Shown: one piece after another, positions 7,190-14,855 of the stretch
Numbering within the stretch: the stretch's first letter is position 1
Layout: each line of letters begins with the position of its first letter
Position numbers and translations under genes: made by a program
Assembly: GCA_024330185.1 (NCBI GenBank)
Contig: JANDLV010000001.1
Location: forward strand, 62,001-126,000
DNA: 64,000 nt
Direction of reading: 5' to 3'
From: Candidatus Siliceabacter maunaloa
Lineage (GTDB): Bacteria > Actinomycetota > Thermoleophilia > Solirubrobacterales > Solirubrobacteraceae
Notes under the pieces: generated by a model
Databases searched by the model: none
What the model was told of the DNA's origin: nothing
What the model saw: only the letters and a program-made list of their open reading frames with translations

Positions 7190-8656
7190 CTACCCCGCGC
7201 CCATGAGCACCCCCGCCTGACCGGGCGGGGCGTCCAGGCCGGCGAGCGCCGCCGGGACCACGGGCTGGGGGCTGGGGGCACGGAAGCGCACGAGGGTGAA
7301 GCCGGCGGTCTGCGTGCGTCCCGCCTCCGTGAAGGCCGGGCCCGGCGGAGCGATCGTCGCGGCGTCGGGTGGCGTGTCGGAATCATCGTCGGGCAGGCCG
7401 ACGACGACGACCTCGCCCACGGCGGTGCCGTCGGCGGGCATCGGTTCGAGCGCCGGGCGGTAGTACTTCAGCGGCACGACCCCGCTGACCGGGGTGACCA
7501 CCACGGCCCGGTCGGCCGGCGCGCCCAGCGCGGCGGCGGCGCCGCGCCAGTCCTCGCGCTGGAAGCGCGGCTCCAGGGCCACGCCGATCACGATGGCGAT
7601 CCACAGCGCGGCCAGCCCGCCGCCCAGCGCCAGGCCGGTGCGCGGTGCACGGCGGGCGGCGAAGGCCACGCCGAGGGCTACGAGCAGCACGGGGAGCGCG
7701 ACGAGGGTGTTGCGTGTGAGGAAGTGGTCGATGCCGACCAGGGCCAGCGCGAGCGGGACGACCACGGCGGCGGCGCCCGCCCCGCCGGCCAGCAGCGCGC
7801 CGCGGCGCTGACGCTCGTCGCCGCGCGCGAGGAGGAGCGCCGCGCCGGCGCCGGCCAGCACGAGGGCCAGTACGCCGGTGACGAGCTCGATCGGCGCGTC
7901 GTAGCCCACCAGGAACTGCTTGGGCACCTGGGCCACGCGCGTGGTCAGGGTCACGTCGCCGATGAAGTCGGCCAGGTCGCGCTCGCGCTGGGCCAGCGCG
8001 AGGGGGGCGAGGGCCAGGGTGGCGACGGCCACGCCACCCGCCGCGGCGAGCACGGAGCGCCGGCCGCGCAGGACCACCAGCAGCCAGACCGCCTCCGCCG
8101 CGATCAGGAAGGCGGCGAAGTAGTGGGTGGCCAACGCCAGCGCGCCGGCCACCGCCCACGCCGCGAGCCGGCGGCCGCCGGGCTCCTCCCGCGCGCGCAG
8201 GGCCAGCAGCGCGCTCAGCGCGCCCAGGAAGGCCAGCAGGGCGTAGGCGCGCGCCTCCTGGGAGAACCAGACCAGCAGGGGACAGCAGGCGGTGAGCAGC
8301 GCGGCGAGAGCCCCGGAGCGCAGGCTCGTGGCGTCGCCGGCCTCCCCCGCCAGCCGTCGCCCCAGCAGCCAGGCCACGGCCACCGTGGCGATGCCCAGCA
8401 GCGCCGACAGCGAGCGCAGCGCCGCCTCCCCGGTGCCCAGCACGGCGCTCCAGGCCCAGGCCAGCAGGTAGTACAGCGGCGGCGTCGACTCGCTGCCCTT
8501 CACCTGGGCCAGGACGCCGCCCAGGTCCTGGTCGACGAGCCGGGCGGTGACCGTCTCGTCGAACCAGAAGCTCTGCGCGCCCAGCGTCGGCACGCGCAGC
8601 AGCGCGGCCAGCACCAGGATGCCGCCCAGGACCAGGCTCGACCGCCGGACGGACAT
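7190..8656 (-). CDS. GT39-type membrane glycosyltransferase (polyprenyl-phosphate sugar dependent)
   Basis: A 488-residue polytopic protein with ~11 hydrophobic helices. Near the N terminus the first periplasmic loop holds FWFDETVTARL, the acidic DE pair typical of GT39/ArnT/PMT-like enzymes, followed by the STPPLYYLLAWAW loop; such enzymes move a sugar from a polyprenyl phosphate to a protein or lipid outside the membrane. I placed the start at ATG 8656 (MSVRRSS then a clean signal-anchor) rather than the in-frame codon at 8725. The last ~12 codons lie in the right copy of the 31-bp direct repeat. Confidence 0.85.
   Translation of the reverse strand: MSVRRSSLVLGGILVLAALLRVPTLGAQSFWFDETVTARLVDQDLGGVLAQVKGSESTPPLYYLLAWAWSAVLGTGEAALRSLSALLGIATVAVAWLLGRRLAGEAGDATSLRSGALAALLTACCPLLVWFSQEARAYALLAFLGALSALLALRAREEPGGRRLAAWAVAGALALATHYFAAFLIAAEAVWLLVVLRGRRSVLAAAGGVAVATLALAPLALAQRERDLADFIGDVTLTTRVAQVPKQFLVGYDAPIELVTGVLALVLAGAGAALLLARGDERQRRGALLAGGAGAAAVVVPLALALVGIDHFLTRNTLVALPVLLVALGVAFAARRAPRTGLALGGGLAALWIAIVIGVALEPRFQREDWRGAAAALGAPADRAVVVTPVSGVVPLKYYRPALEPMPADGTAVGEVVVVGLPDDDSDTPPDAATIAPPGPAFTEAGRTQTAGFTLVRFRAPSPQPVVPAALAGLDAPPGQAGVLMGAG
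7198..7228. repeat. Right copy of the 31-bp direct repeat
   Basis: Matches 5643-5673 at 29 of 31 positions. Here it encodes, on the minus strand, the end of the GT39 protein (PPGQAGVLMGAG). The left copy would encode PPGQAGVLTGVG in the same frame but has no gene attached, so the left copy looks like a duplicated 3' end of this gene. A perfect 7-bp-arm hairpin (CCCCGCC / GGCGGGG, loop TGACCG) lies inside at 7210-7229. Confidence 0.85.
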
Positions 8657-8829
8657 GGCGGCAGAGTCTAGGAAGGCGCCGGCGAGGCGAGCGGCGCCGA
8701 GCGCCCAGCCATTCCCGAGCGCCACCTCCTCCGCGCGGTACGCCAGCTCCAGCGCCGTCGCCGAGGGCCCTGAGCCTACGGCAACACCGCGTACACCGCG
8801 GCGAACCCCGGGCGCGATAGCTTGCCCGC

Positions 8830-9315
8830 GTGTCCCAGCAGCTCTGGCTCCTGCGCCACGGCGAGGCCGAGCGCCACGACGCGCGCCCCGACGCGCAGCG
8901 GCGCCTGACCAGGCGCGGCGAGCGTCAGTCCGCGACCGCGGGTCGCGCGCTCGCGGCGCTCGGCCTGGTCGTCCACGACGCGTTCACGAGCCCGAAGGTG
9001 CGCGCGCTGAACACCGCGCGCCTGGCCTGCGCGGCGCTCGGCGTCGAGCCCGTGGAGCACGCCGAGCTGGGCGAGGGCTTCGATGTGCGCGAAGCGCTCA
9101 CCCTCGTCGCCGCGGCTGGCCCCGACCGCCGCGTGCTCCTCGTCGGCCACAACCCCGACCTCGCTCAGGTCGTGCACGACCTCACGGGCGCGCGCATCAA
9201 CCTCAAGAAGGGCGGCGTGGCAGGGATAGCGCTCGACGGCTCCCGCGGCGAGCTCCTGGCCCTCCTGCGCCCTCGCGAGCTCGCGGCGATCACGGGCGGC
9301 TACCTCAAGGGCTGA
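8830..9315 (+). CDS. sixA: SixA-type phosphohistidine phosphatase (histidine phosphatase superfamily)
   Basis: A 161-residue cytoplasmic phosphatase. The catalytic RHGE motif is at residues 9-12 (His10 the phospho-acceptor) and the second catalytic histidine is in LLVGHNPDL; the length and the phrase TSPKVRALNTARL fit the SixA branch, which removes phosphate from histidine phosphotransfer domains. GTG start at 8830. Its last 11 bases overlap the 3' end of the convergent toxin gene 2. Confidence 0.88.
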   Translation: MSQQLWLLRHGEAERHDARPDAQRRLTRRGERQSATAGRALAALGLVVHDAFTSPKVRALNTARLACAALGVEPVEHAELGEGFDVREALTLVAAAGPDRRVLLVGHNPDLAQVVHDLTGARINLKKGGVAGIALDGSRGELLALLRPRELAAITGGYLKG

Positions 9316-9748
9316 GCGTCCCGCGGGGAACGAACCAACGGTGGCGCAGCTCGCTGACGCCTGCGATCAGATCGTAGTCGGCGTCGTAGTGCAGGAGCCC
9401 GACGCCCGCGTTCTCGGCTGCCGCCGCGATCAGGAGGTCGGTGGGCGGCACGCGGCGATGATGGTCGCCGGGGGAGAGGGCGAGCTGCAGCTCGCGACAG
9501 CGTTGCCACACGTCGTCGGGCATGGCGACGGTCGCAAAGCCGGAGAGCCGGCGGGCGATCTCGTCCGCGCGTCGCTCGTTGGCAGCGAGACGCACCAACT
9601 CGAGGATCACCACATCGCAGACGAGCACCTTGCCCGCGGACACCTGAGCGTCGAACCAGGGCTTGAGGTGGGGAAAGCGCCGATCGCGTGACCAGGTCCA
9701 GACGGCGCTGTCGACGAGCCAAGGCTCTTCGAGCGGGGGCGGTCTCAC
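9305..9748 (-). CDS. VapC-type PIN-domain toxin (pair 2)
   Basis: A 147-residue PIN-domain protein. Starting from GTG 9748 the core begins at WLVDSAVWTWSRD (first Asp), with further acidic positions in CDVVILELVR (Glu), RVPPTDLLIAAAAENAG (Asp) and LLHYDADYDLI (Asp). Predicted ribonuclease toxin. The start overlaps the antitoxin stop by four bases (GTGA). Confidence 0.85.
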   Translation of the reverse strand: MRPPPLEEPWLVDSAVWTWSRDRRFPHLKPWFDAQVSAGKVLVCDVVILELVRLAANERRADEIARRLSGFATVAMPDDVWQRCRELQLALSPGDHHRRVPPTDLLIAAAAENAGVGLLHYDADYDLIAGVSELRHRWFVPRGTLSP

Positions 9749-9966
9749 TCATCTAGAAGATCGAGCGGGATGCGCGCTGCCCGGCCCGCCGCAACCTCCT
9801 CGGGGGTGCCATCGATGTCGCGCACGACATCGAAGTCCGAGAGATCCTTTCGGCGACGAACCTCCCGCAACGCCTCGTTGACCGTCTGCGAGGTGCCTCC
9901 GGTGCCCAGGGCCTCGCGCGCTCCGTCGAGAGCCTCGGCGTCGATGTTCACGGTGGTGCGGGGCAT
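9745..9966 (-). CDS. VapB-type antitoxin (pair 2)
   Basis: A 73-residue protein: MPRTTVNIDAEALDGAREAL is the strand and first helix of the actinobacterial VapB family (RTTVNID pattern), TSQTVNEALREV the second helix, and an acidic C terminus for toxin binding. ATG 9966 is preferred; ATG 9972 would add MH. Just upstream two TGATGC hexamers are directly repeated 13 bases apart, a possible binding site. It diverges from the fpg gene, whose start lies 50 bases away. Confidence 0.83.
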   Translation of the reverse strand: MPRTTVNIDAEALDGAREALGTGGTSQTVNEALREVRRRKDLSDFDVVRDIDGTPEEVAAGRAARIPLDLLDE

Positions 9967-10015
9967 GTGCATCAGGCTAGGGCATCAACGGTGGGTACGC
10001 CTATGCTTGACGGGT

Positions 10016-10864
10016 ATGCCCGAGCTGCCCGAGGTCGAGATCACGGCGCGACGGCTCGACGAGGCGCTGCGGGGCGTGGAGATCGAGTCGGCGCTCGCGC
10101 CGGGGATCAACGCGCTGAGGAGCTTCGAGCCGCAGCTGCACGCGCTCGACGGCCGCGCCTTCACGGAGGTGCGCCGGCGTGGGAAGCACCTCGTGCTCGA
10201 CCTGGCGGGAGACCTCAGCGTGCTCGTGCACCTCATGAGCGCCGGGAGGCTGCAGCTCTTCGACAAGCGCGCGGGGGTGCGCGACCGCACATCGCGCCTG
10301 CTGCTGCGGTTGCCCGAGCAGCGCGAGCTGCGCCTGCGCGAGTTCGGCACCCGCCAGTCGGCCTGGGTCAAGGTGCTGCGTGCCGACAAGCTCGAGGCCG
10401 AGGAGGCGCTGGTCACCCTGGGCCCCGAGGCCTGGCCGCAGCCGCCCGAGGACCTCCGGTGGCGCCTGGCCGTGCCCCGCCCACTGCACGCCCTGTTGCG
10501 CGACCAGCACGTGATCGCGGGCATCGGACGCTCATGGGTCGACGAGATCCTGTGGACTGCGCGGCTGTCGCCGTTCAAGCGCGGCGACGACCTCGACGAG
10601 GAGGAGAGCGTCCTGTTGCGCGAGGTGATCGCGACGGTCCTCGACGGCGCCCTCGAGCACTACGAGCGCGTGGTCACGCTGCCGATCCCCGACAAGCTGC
10701 CCATGCCCCTGCAGGTCCACCGGCGGCAAGGGGAGCCGTGCCCGCGCTGCGAGGCGACGCTCGAGGCCGTCCACTACGAGGACTACGTGATGAGCTACTG
10801 CCCGGTCGAGCAGACGGGCGGGAAGGTCCTTAAGGACCGCCGTCTGTCGCGCCTGCTGAAGTAG
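10016..10864 (+). CDS. Fpg/Nei-family DNA glycosylase with atypical zinc finger
   Basis: A 282-residue base-excision-repair enzyme that removes oxidised bases and nicks the abasic site. Processing exposes the catalytic Pro of PELPEVE immediately after the initiator Met, with the catalytic Glu next to it; a lysine of the family is in RRRGKHLVLDL. The helix-two-turns-helix and C-terminal finger follow. The finger starts normally with CPRC, but the second pair reads YCPVEQTGGK, so its last cysteine is replaced by Glu. ATG 10016 is fixed by the invariant N terminus, although the frame stays open far upstream. Confidence 0.93.
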   Translation: MPELPEVEITARRLDEALRGVEIESALAPGINALRSFEPQLHALDGRAFTEVRRRGKHLVLDLAGDLSVLVHLMSAGRLQLFDKRAGVRDRTSRLLLRLPEQRELRLREFGTRQSAWVKVLRADKLEAEEALVTLGPEAWPQPPEDLRWRLAVPRPLHALLRDQHVIAGIGRSWVDEILWTARLSPFKRGDDLDEEESVLLREVIATVLDGALEHYERVVTLPIPDKLPMPLQVHRRQGEPCPRCEATLEAVHYEDYVMSYCPVEQTGGKVLKDRRLSRLLK

Positions 10865-10951
10865 CCCGCCCCTCCTCGCGATCCCGCCAGGGTCCGGACG
10901 GGGTCCTGCTCGAAGGCGGCATCCCTGCGCGGGCGATCCTATGCTCCGGCC

Positions 10952-11569
10952 ATGGCGATGACCGCCCGCGCGCTGGCGGATCCCCCGCCCCGGGTTCGCC
11001 GCGCCGCCGACGAGGACCGCGCGGCGCTGGCGGCGGTGCTGGCCCGGGCCTTCCTCGACGACCCGGTCACCAGCTACTTCTACCCGGCGGCGCGCAGCCG
11101 CGGCGCGTACGCGCGGCGCTTCTTCCGCGCGCGGTTGGGCGTCATGGGCCGCCAGGAGCAGGTGTGGACGACCGACGACCTGGCCGGCGCGGCGCTGTGG
11201 GCGCTGCCGGGTCGGTGGCGCGACGGCGCCCTGGACGGGTTCCGCCTGTTTCCCAGCCTCCCGGGCCTGCTGCCCCATCCGTGGCGCGCGTTGCGCGGGG
11301 TGCACCTGATCGAGGAGCGCCACCCGCCGCCCCAGCACTTCTACCTGTCGGTCATCGGCACCGACCCGGCGCGCCAGGGCCGGGGGATCGGCTCCGCGCT
11401 CCTGCGCCCGGTGCTCGACCTCTGCGACCGCGAGCGCTTCCCCGCCTACCTGGAGTGCTCCAAGGAGCGCAACGTGGCCTTCTACGCCCGCCACGGGTTC
11501 CGTGTGCGCGAGCGGATGGCCCTGCCCGACGGTCCCCCGTTGTGGCTCATGTGGCGCGAGCCGCGGTAG
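10952..11569 (+). CDS. GNAT-family N-acetyltransferase
   Basis: A 205-residue acetyltransferase. The acetyl-CoA loop reads GTDPARQGRGIGSALL (the R/Q-x-x-G-x-G/A signature), followed by a helix and the terminal strand YARHGFRVRERMAL. The N-terminal half (FLDDPVTSYFYP...) matches GNATs of the small-molecule or puromycin-type class, but the substrate is not readable. The stop TAG shares its last base with the GTG of the next gene, so they are co-translated. Confidence 0.85.
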   Translation: MAMTARALADPPPRVRRAADEDRAALAAVLARAFLDDPVTSYFYPAARSRGAYARRFFRARLGVMGRQEQVWTTDDLAGAALWALPGRWRDGALDGFRLFPSLPGLLPHPWRALRGVHLIEERHPPPQHFYLSVIGTDPARQGRGIGSALLRPVLDLCDRERFPAYLECSKERNVAFYARHGFRVRERMALPDGPPLWLMWREPR

Positions 11570-12534
11570 TGCTCGTCCCGGCCTCGATCGAGGGCTTCTT
11601 CGACGCGGTCGGCTCGTTCTTCGCCAACCTGGCCGGCCTGCAGCTCGGGCCGCTGGTCCTCGGCGCCGTGCTGTTCGTGGGCTATCTGACGCTGCGCGCC
11701 CGGGCGTACTTCCACGTGCTGCGCGCGGCCTACCCGGGCGAGCAGTTCCAGTTCCGCCACATCTGGGGCGCGTACATGAGCGCCTACGGGATCAACAACC
11801 TCCTCCCCGCGCGCGCCGGGGACGTGATGAAGGTCTACCTGGTCAAGACCTCGATCCCCAACGGCCATTATCCGGCGGTGGGGTCGGCGATGTTCGTGGA
11901 GGCCATCTTCGACGCGGTGATGGCGGTGTTCATCCTCACGTTCGCCTTCAGCCAGGGCGTGTTCCCCAAGCCGCCGGACTTCGCCGACCTCGACGCGTTC
12001 GACCTCTCGTTCCTGGCCCAGAACCCGCGGCTGGCGCTGTTCATCCTCACGGCGATCGCGGTCGGCGCGCTCGTGCTCTTCGCCGTGCTCAGCGCGCGGG
12101 TCAAGGCCTTCTGGGCGCGGATGCGCCAGGGGGTCGTCATCCTCCAGGACCGCCGGCGCTACCTGCGCGAGGTCTTCGCAGTCCAGTGCGCGGGCTGGCT
12201 GCTGCGCTTCGCGGCCATGTGGGCCTTCCTGGAGGCCTTCAACATCGGCGGCTCGTTGCAGAACACCCTGCTGGTGCTGGGCACCTACGCGGTGGCCGCG
12301 GTGGTGCCGATCACCCCGAGCGGCGCAGGCGTCCAGCAGGTGCTCATCCTCCAGGTCTTCGCCGGGACCGCCGCGACGGCCACCGTGGCCGCCTACTCGG
12401 TCGGCCTGGCCATCGCCGTCGGGGGGACCACCCTCGTCGTCGGCTTCCTGGCCCTCGTCTTCATCTTCGACATCCGCTCGTTCGGCGAGGCGGTGCGCCG
12501 GGGCAAGGCCGACCGCGAGGCGGCGCCGGCCTGA
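11569..12534 (+). CDS. LPG-synthase-type (UPF0104) flippase-like membrane protein
   Basis: A ~321-residue protein with eight or so hydrophobic helices, of the lysylphosphatidylglycerol-synthase transmembrane family. The hallmarks are SAYGINNLLPARAGDVMKVYLV in the N-terminal half (quoted in part: NNLLPARAGD) and PITPSGAGVQQ in the C-terminal half. The synthase catalytic domain is absent, so it resembles stand-alone flippase-type members found next to glycosyltransferases. GTG 11569 overlaps the GNAT stop by one base; there is a long open frame upstream but no homology in it. Confidence 0.85.
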   Translation: MLVPASIEGFFDAVGSFFANLAGLQLGPLVLGAVLFVGYLTLRARAYFHVLRAAYPGEQFQFRHIWGAYMSAYGINNLLPARAGDVMKVYLVKTSIPNGHYPAVGSAMFVEAIFDAVMAVFILTFAFSQGVFPKPPDFADLDAFDLSFLAQNPRLALFILTAIAVGALVLFAVLSARVKAFWARMRQGVVILQDRRRYLREVFAVQCAGWLLRFAAMWAFLEAFNIGGSLQNTLLVLGTYAVAAVVPITPSGAGVQQVLILQVFAGTAATATVAAYSVGLAIAVGGTTLVVGFLALVFIFDIRSFGEAVRRGKADREAAPA

Positions 12535-12612
12535 GGGGGGTGCCGCCGGCCGTCATCGACCAACCGCTTCGCCGTCGGTGCCCGCTGCCCGGCGGCGGGC
12601 CCCCTCTTCTTG

Positions 12613-12885
12613 CTACTTCAGGCCCGAGCGAGCCTCGCGCACCAGCGCGACCGCCTCGGGGAAGACCGTCACCATGACCTGGCGGATCTGCTCGGCCTGC
12701 TGCTCGACGGTGCCCTGCACGTTGGCCCGGTTGACCGCCGCGACGGTCATCTCCACGGCGAGCTTGATGGCGTTGTCGGCCCAGGCCAGGTTCTGCTGGC
12801 CCTGCATCGACTCGAAGAACTCGCCGAGCTGACGGCGCATGTCATCGGAGTCCCCGAAAGGGAAGTTGAAACCGCTGCCTTCCAT
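12613..12885 (-). CDS. Small conserved-looking hypothetical protein
   Basis: A 90-residue protein starting MEGSGFNFPFGDSDDMRRQL, then helical and Gln/Val-rich (QQAEQIRQVMVTVFPEAVALV). No signal peptide and no family I can name. ATG 12885 is chosen; GTG 12894 adds three residues. It diverges from the hydrolase-like gene, and the ~40-bp gap must hold both promoters. Confidence 0.6.
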   Translation of the reverse strand: MEGSGFNFPFGDSDDMRRQLGEFFESMQGQQNLAWADNAIKLAVEMTVAAVNRANVQGTVEQQAEQIRQVMVTVFPEAVALVREARSGLK

Positions 12886-12928
12886 GCGCTCCACGATAGC
12901 GCTGCGCTACAACAGGGTCGTGATCGGC

Positions 12929-13657
12929 GTGGTGGAGGGAGCGGGGGTGGCGCTTGCCTACGAGGAGGCGGGGCCGCCGGACGGGCCGGCCGTGGTCCTG
13001 GTCCACGACATGGCCGCCGACGCGCGGACGTGGGCGCCGGTGGCGCAGGCGCTGGCGGGCCGGGTGATCGCCTACGACCGCCGCGGCTACGGCGGCTCGG
13101 GCGCGCCCGAGCCATACCGGGCCACTACGGTCAGCGAGCAGGCGGAGGATCTCGCGGCCCTCGTGGCCGGCCTCGGCGCGGCGCCCGCACTGCTGGCCGG
13201 CGAGGGTCTCGGCGCGCTCGCCGTGCTCGACGTCCTGCGCCGTCATCCTGCGGCGGCGCGCGGGGGCCTCCTCATCGACCCGCCGCTGTTCGCCTTCGTG
13301 CCCGAGGCCACGCAGGAGCTGTCCGCCCGTCGCGCGGAGCTGGAGGGCGCCGTGCGGGCCGGGGGGCCGGGCGAGGCGGTGGCCCGGTGGCTGGGCGCGG
13401 CGGCCGACCCCGGGTGCGTCGAGCGCGCCCGCGGCGACGCCCGCGCGTTCTTCGCCGACCTGGGCGGGCTGGCCACGCTGTCGCTGACACGCGCCGAGCT
13501 GCGCGCGATCGCAGCGCCGGTCGTCGTGCTCACGGGGCCGGGTACCGCGCCCGCGGTGCGCCTGGCCGCCGACCGGGTGGTGGACCTGCTCGCCGCGGGC
13601 ACGCGGGCCGACGACGGCGACGTGGTCGCAGTTCTCAGCGCACTCGCCGCGCACTGA
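12929..13657 (+). CDS. Alpha/beta-hydrolase-fold protein lacking the nucleophile serine
   Basis: About 242 residues with the alpha/beta-hydrolase outline: VVLVHDMAADARTW (oxyanion-loop region; HG is replaced by HD), YDRRGYGGSGAP, then the nucleophile elbow. The elbow reads AGEGLGA instead of GxSxG, so the nucleophile position is Gly; no convincing catalytic His follows either. It is probably a non-enzymatic binder or a decaying hydrolase. Start is one of several GTG codons (12920, 12929, 12932); an upstream ATG at 12839 would overlap the divergent gene. The 3' end overlaps the convergent methyltransferase by 23 bases. Confidence 0.7.
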   Translation: MVEGAGVALAYEEAGPPDGPAVVLVHDMAADARTWAPVAQALAGRVIAYDRRGYGGSGAPEPYRATTVSEQAEDLAALVAGLGAAPALLAGEGLGALAVLDVLRRHPAAARGGLLIDPPLFAFVPEATQELSARRAELEGAVRAGGPGEAVARWLGAAADPGCVERARGDARAFFADLGGLATLSLTRAELRAIAAPVVVLTGPGTAPAVRLAADRVVDLLAAGTRADDGDVVAVLSALAAH

Positions 13658-14591
13658 CGGCGATCGTGCCGCCGCGGCGGCACAGGCCGGCCAGCAGCTC
13701 GGTCGCCGCCGCCAGCGGAGCGAGCGGTAGCGCGAGCGCTGTGGGCACCGCATCGCGGGGGGTGAGCGGGGCGTTGCGCTTGAGGACGTGGAACAGCCAC
13801 GACGGCGTGGGCGTCGCGCGGCTGACCAGCGACTGCCAGAGGCCGAACGGGTTGTGCTCGCCCAGCACGTGGTGGGTGCGCAACGGCTCGAGGCCGTGGG
13901 CGCGCAGGAGGGCTCGCAGGCCCTGGGGCGTGAAGTGCGTGCGGTGACGAGGGACGTCGAGGTGGAGCGCCACCGGTCCACCCAGGCGCGCCTGGAGGCT
14001 CGCCACGTTGGGCACGCCCACCAGCGCAACGCCGCCTGGGCGCAGCCACCCGACGACGCGCGCCAGGGCGCCGGCCGGGTCGTCGAGGTGCTCGAGCACG
14101 TGCCAGATGGTCACGGCGTCCAGCGAGCCCGGCGAGATCGCCACATCTCCGATCGTGGCCCGCTCGAGCTGCACGCCGTACACCGCCTGCGCCGCTGCCA
14201 CACCGCGGGCGGAGGGCTCGACGCCGCGCGCGTCGTGACCCGCCGCCCGGGCCGCGGCCACGAACCGCCCGCGGCCCGCGCCGACGTCGAGCAGGCGCGT
14301 CGGCGGCCCGGCGCCCGCCGCGCGCAGTAGCGCGAGGCGGTGGCTGTCGAAGGCGCGCAGGAGCAGGGCGGCGTGCCCGGCGCCGCGAGGCGCGGCGGTG
14401 GCGTACTGACCCGCGTCGTGGACCTCGCGCGGAGCCGGCGCGTCCGTGACCGCGCTCGCGCACGACGCGCAGCGCAGCAGCGTCACGGGCTGCGGCCAGG
14501 CCGGATCGGAGCCCGGCACGCGGCGCCACGCCCGCAGCGCGCCGCCGCAGGCGGGGCAGGCCGAGGGAGGGATCGAGGGTCCGGCGGGCAC
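13635..14591 (-). CDS. SAM-dependent methyltransferase with N-terminal zinc-ribbon
   Basis: A 318-residue protein. Residues ~12-46 hold two CxxC pairs (CPACGG and CASC) like the small zinc-binding head of hypothetical-sugar or cell-surface methyltransferases. The Rossmann core starts at RLLDVGAGRGRFVAAARAAG (motif I quoted in part as DVGAGRG), with HVLEHLDDP (post-motif II) and LRPGG (motif III). Such proteins often methylate surface sugars or lipids; the substrate here is unknown. It reads towards the hydrolase-like gene and diverges from the small gene at 14643. Confidence 0.85.
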   Translation of the reverse strand: MPAGPSIPPSACPACGGALRAWRRVPGSDPAWPQPVTLLRCASCASAVTDAPAPREVHDAGQYATAAPRGAGHAALLLRAFDSHRLALLRAAGAGPPTRLLDVGAGRGRFVAAARAAGHDARGVEPSARGVAAAQAVYGVQLERATIGDVAISPGSLDAVTIWHVLEHLDDPAGALARVVGWLRPGGVALVGVPNVASLQARLGGPVALHLDVPRHRTHFTPQGLRALLRAHGLEPLRTHHVLGEHNPFGLWQSLVSRATPTPSWLFHVLKRNAPLTPRDAVPTALALPLAPLAAATELLAGLCRRGGTIAVSARRVR

Positions 14592-14642
14592 CGGGTCACG
14601 CTATCCAGGCGGCCGAGCCGACGGGCATCTAGACTGCCGCCC

Positions 14643-14855
14643 GTGTCCGCCCCCAAGCCGCCCATCGCCCGCCACCGCGCGCGGGTCGAGGCCGCGCTGC
14701 GGGTCGCCGCCCCCCTCCTGGACCTCGTGCTGGCCACCGGCGACCGCCTGTCGCGCACGCTCTCCCGCGGCGACCGGGGGAATGCCTCCCCGCCGGTGCA
14801 CGTCGCCGGCGACCGCGGCCGCACCGTCGGGCCGGGGCCCGAGGGCAGCGACTGA
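14643..14855 (+). CDS. Small hypothetical protein
   Basis: A 70-residue protein from GTG 14643 (APKPPIARHRARVEAALRVAA, a single amphipathic/hydrophobic helix APLLDLVLATGDRL, then a charged tail). Its TGA overlaps the ATG of the following membrane-protein gene (TGATG), which is the best argument that it is real. No family recognised. Confidence 0.5.
   Translation: MSAPKPPIARHRARVEAALRVAAPLLDLVLATGDRLSRTLSRGDRGNASPPVHVAGDRGRTVGPGPEGSD

Noticed and set aside
8657-8829. N-terminal extension of the GT39 gene or an extra gene before sixA
   Set aside because: The frame stays open upstream of ATG 8656 but lacks a convincing start, and the residues do not look like part of a signal anchor.
9770-10015. 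82-codon upstream extension of the Fpg gene
   Set aside because: The Fpg family requires Pro immediately after the initiator Met (MPELPEVE), so translation must begin at 10016; the upstream frame is antisense to the VapB gene.
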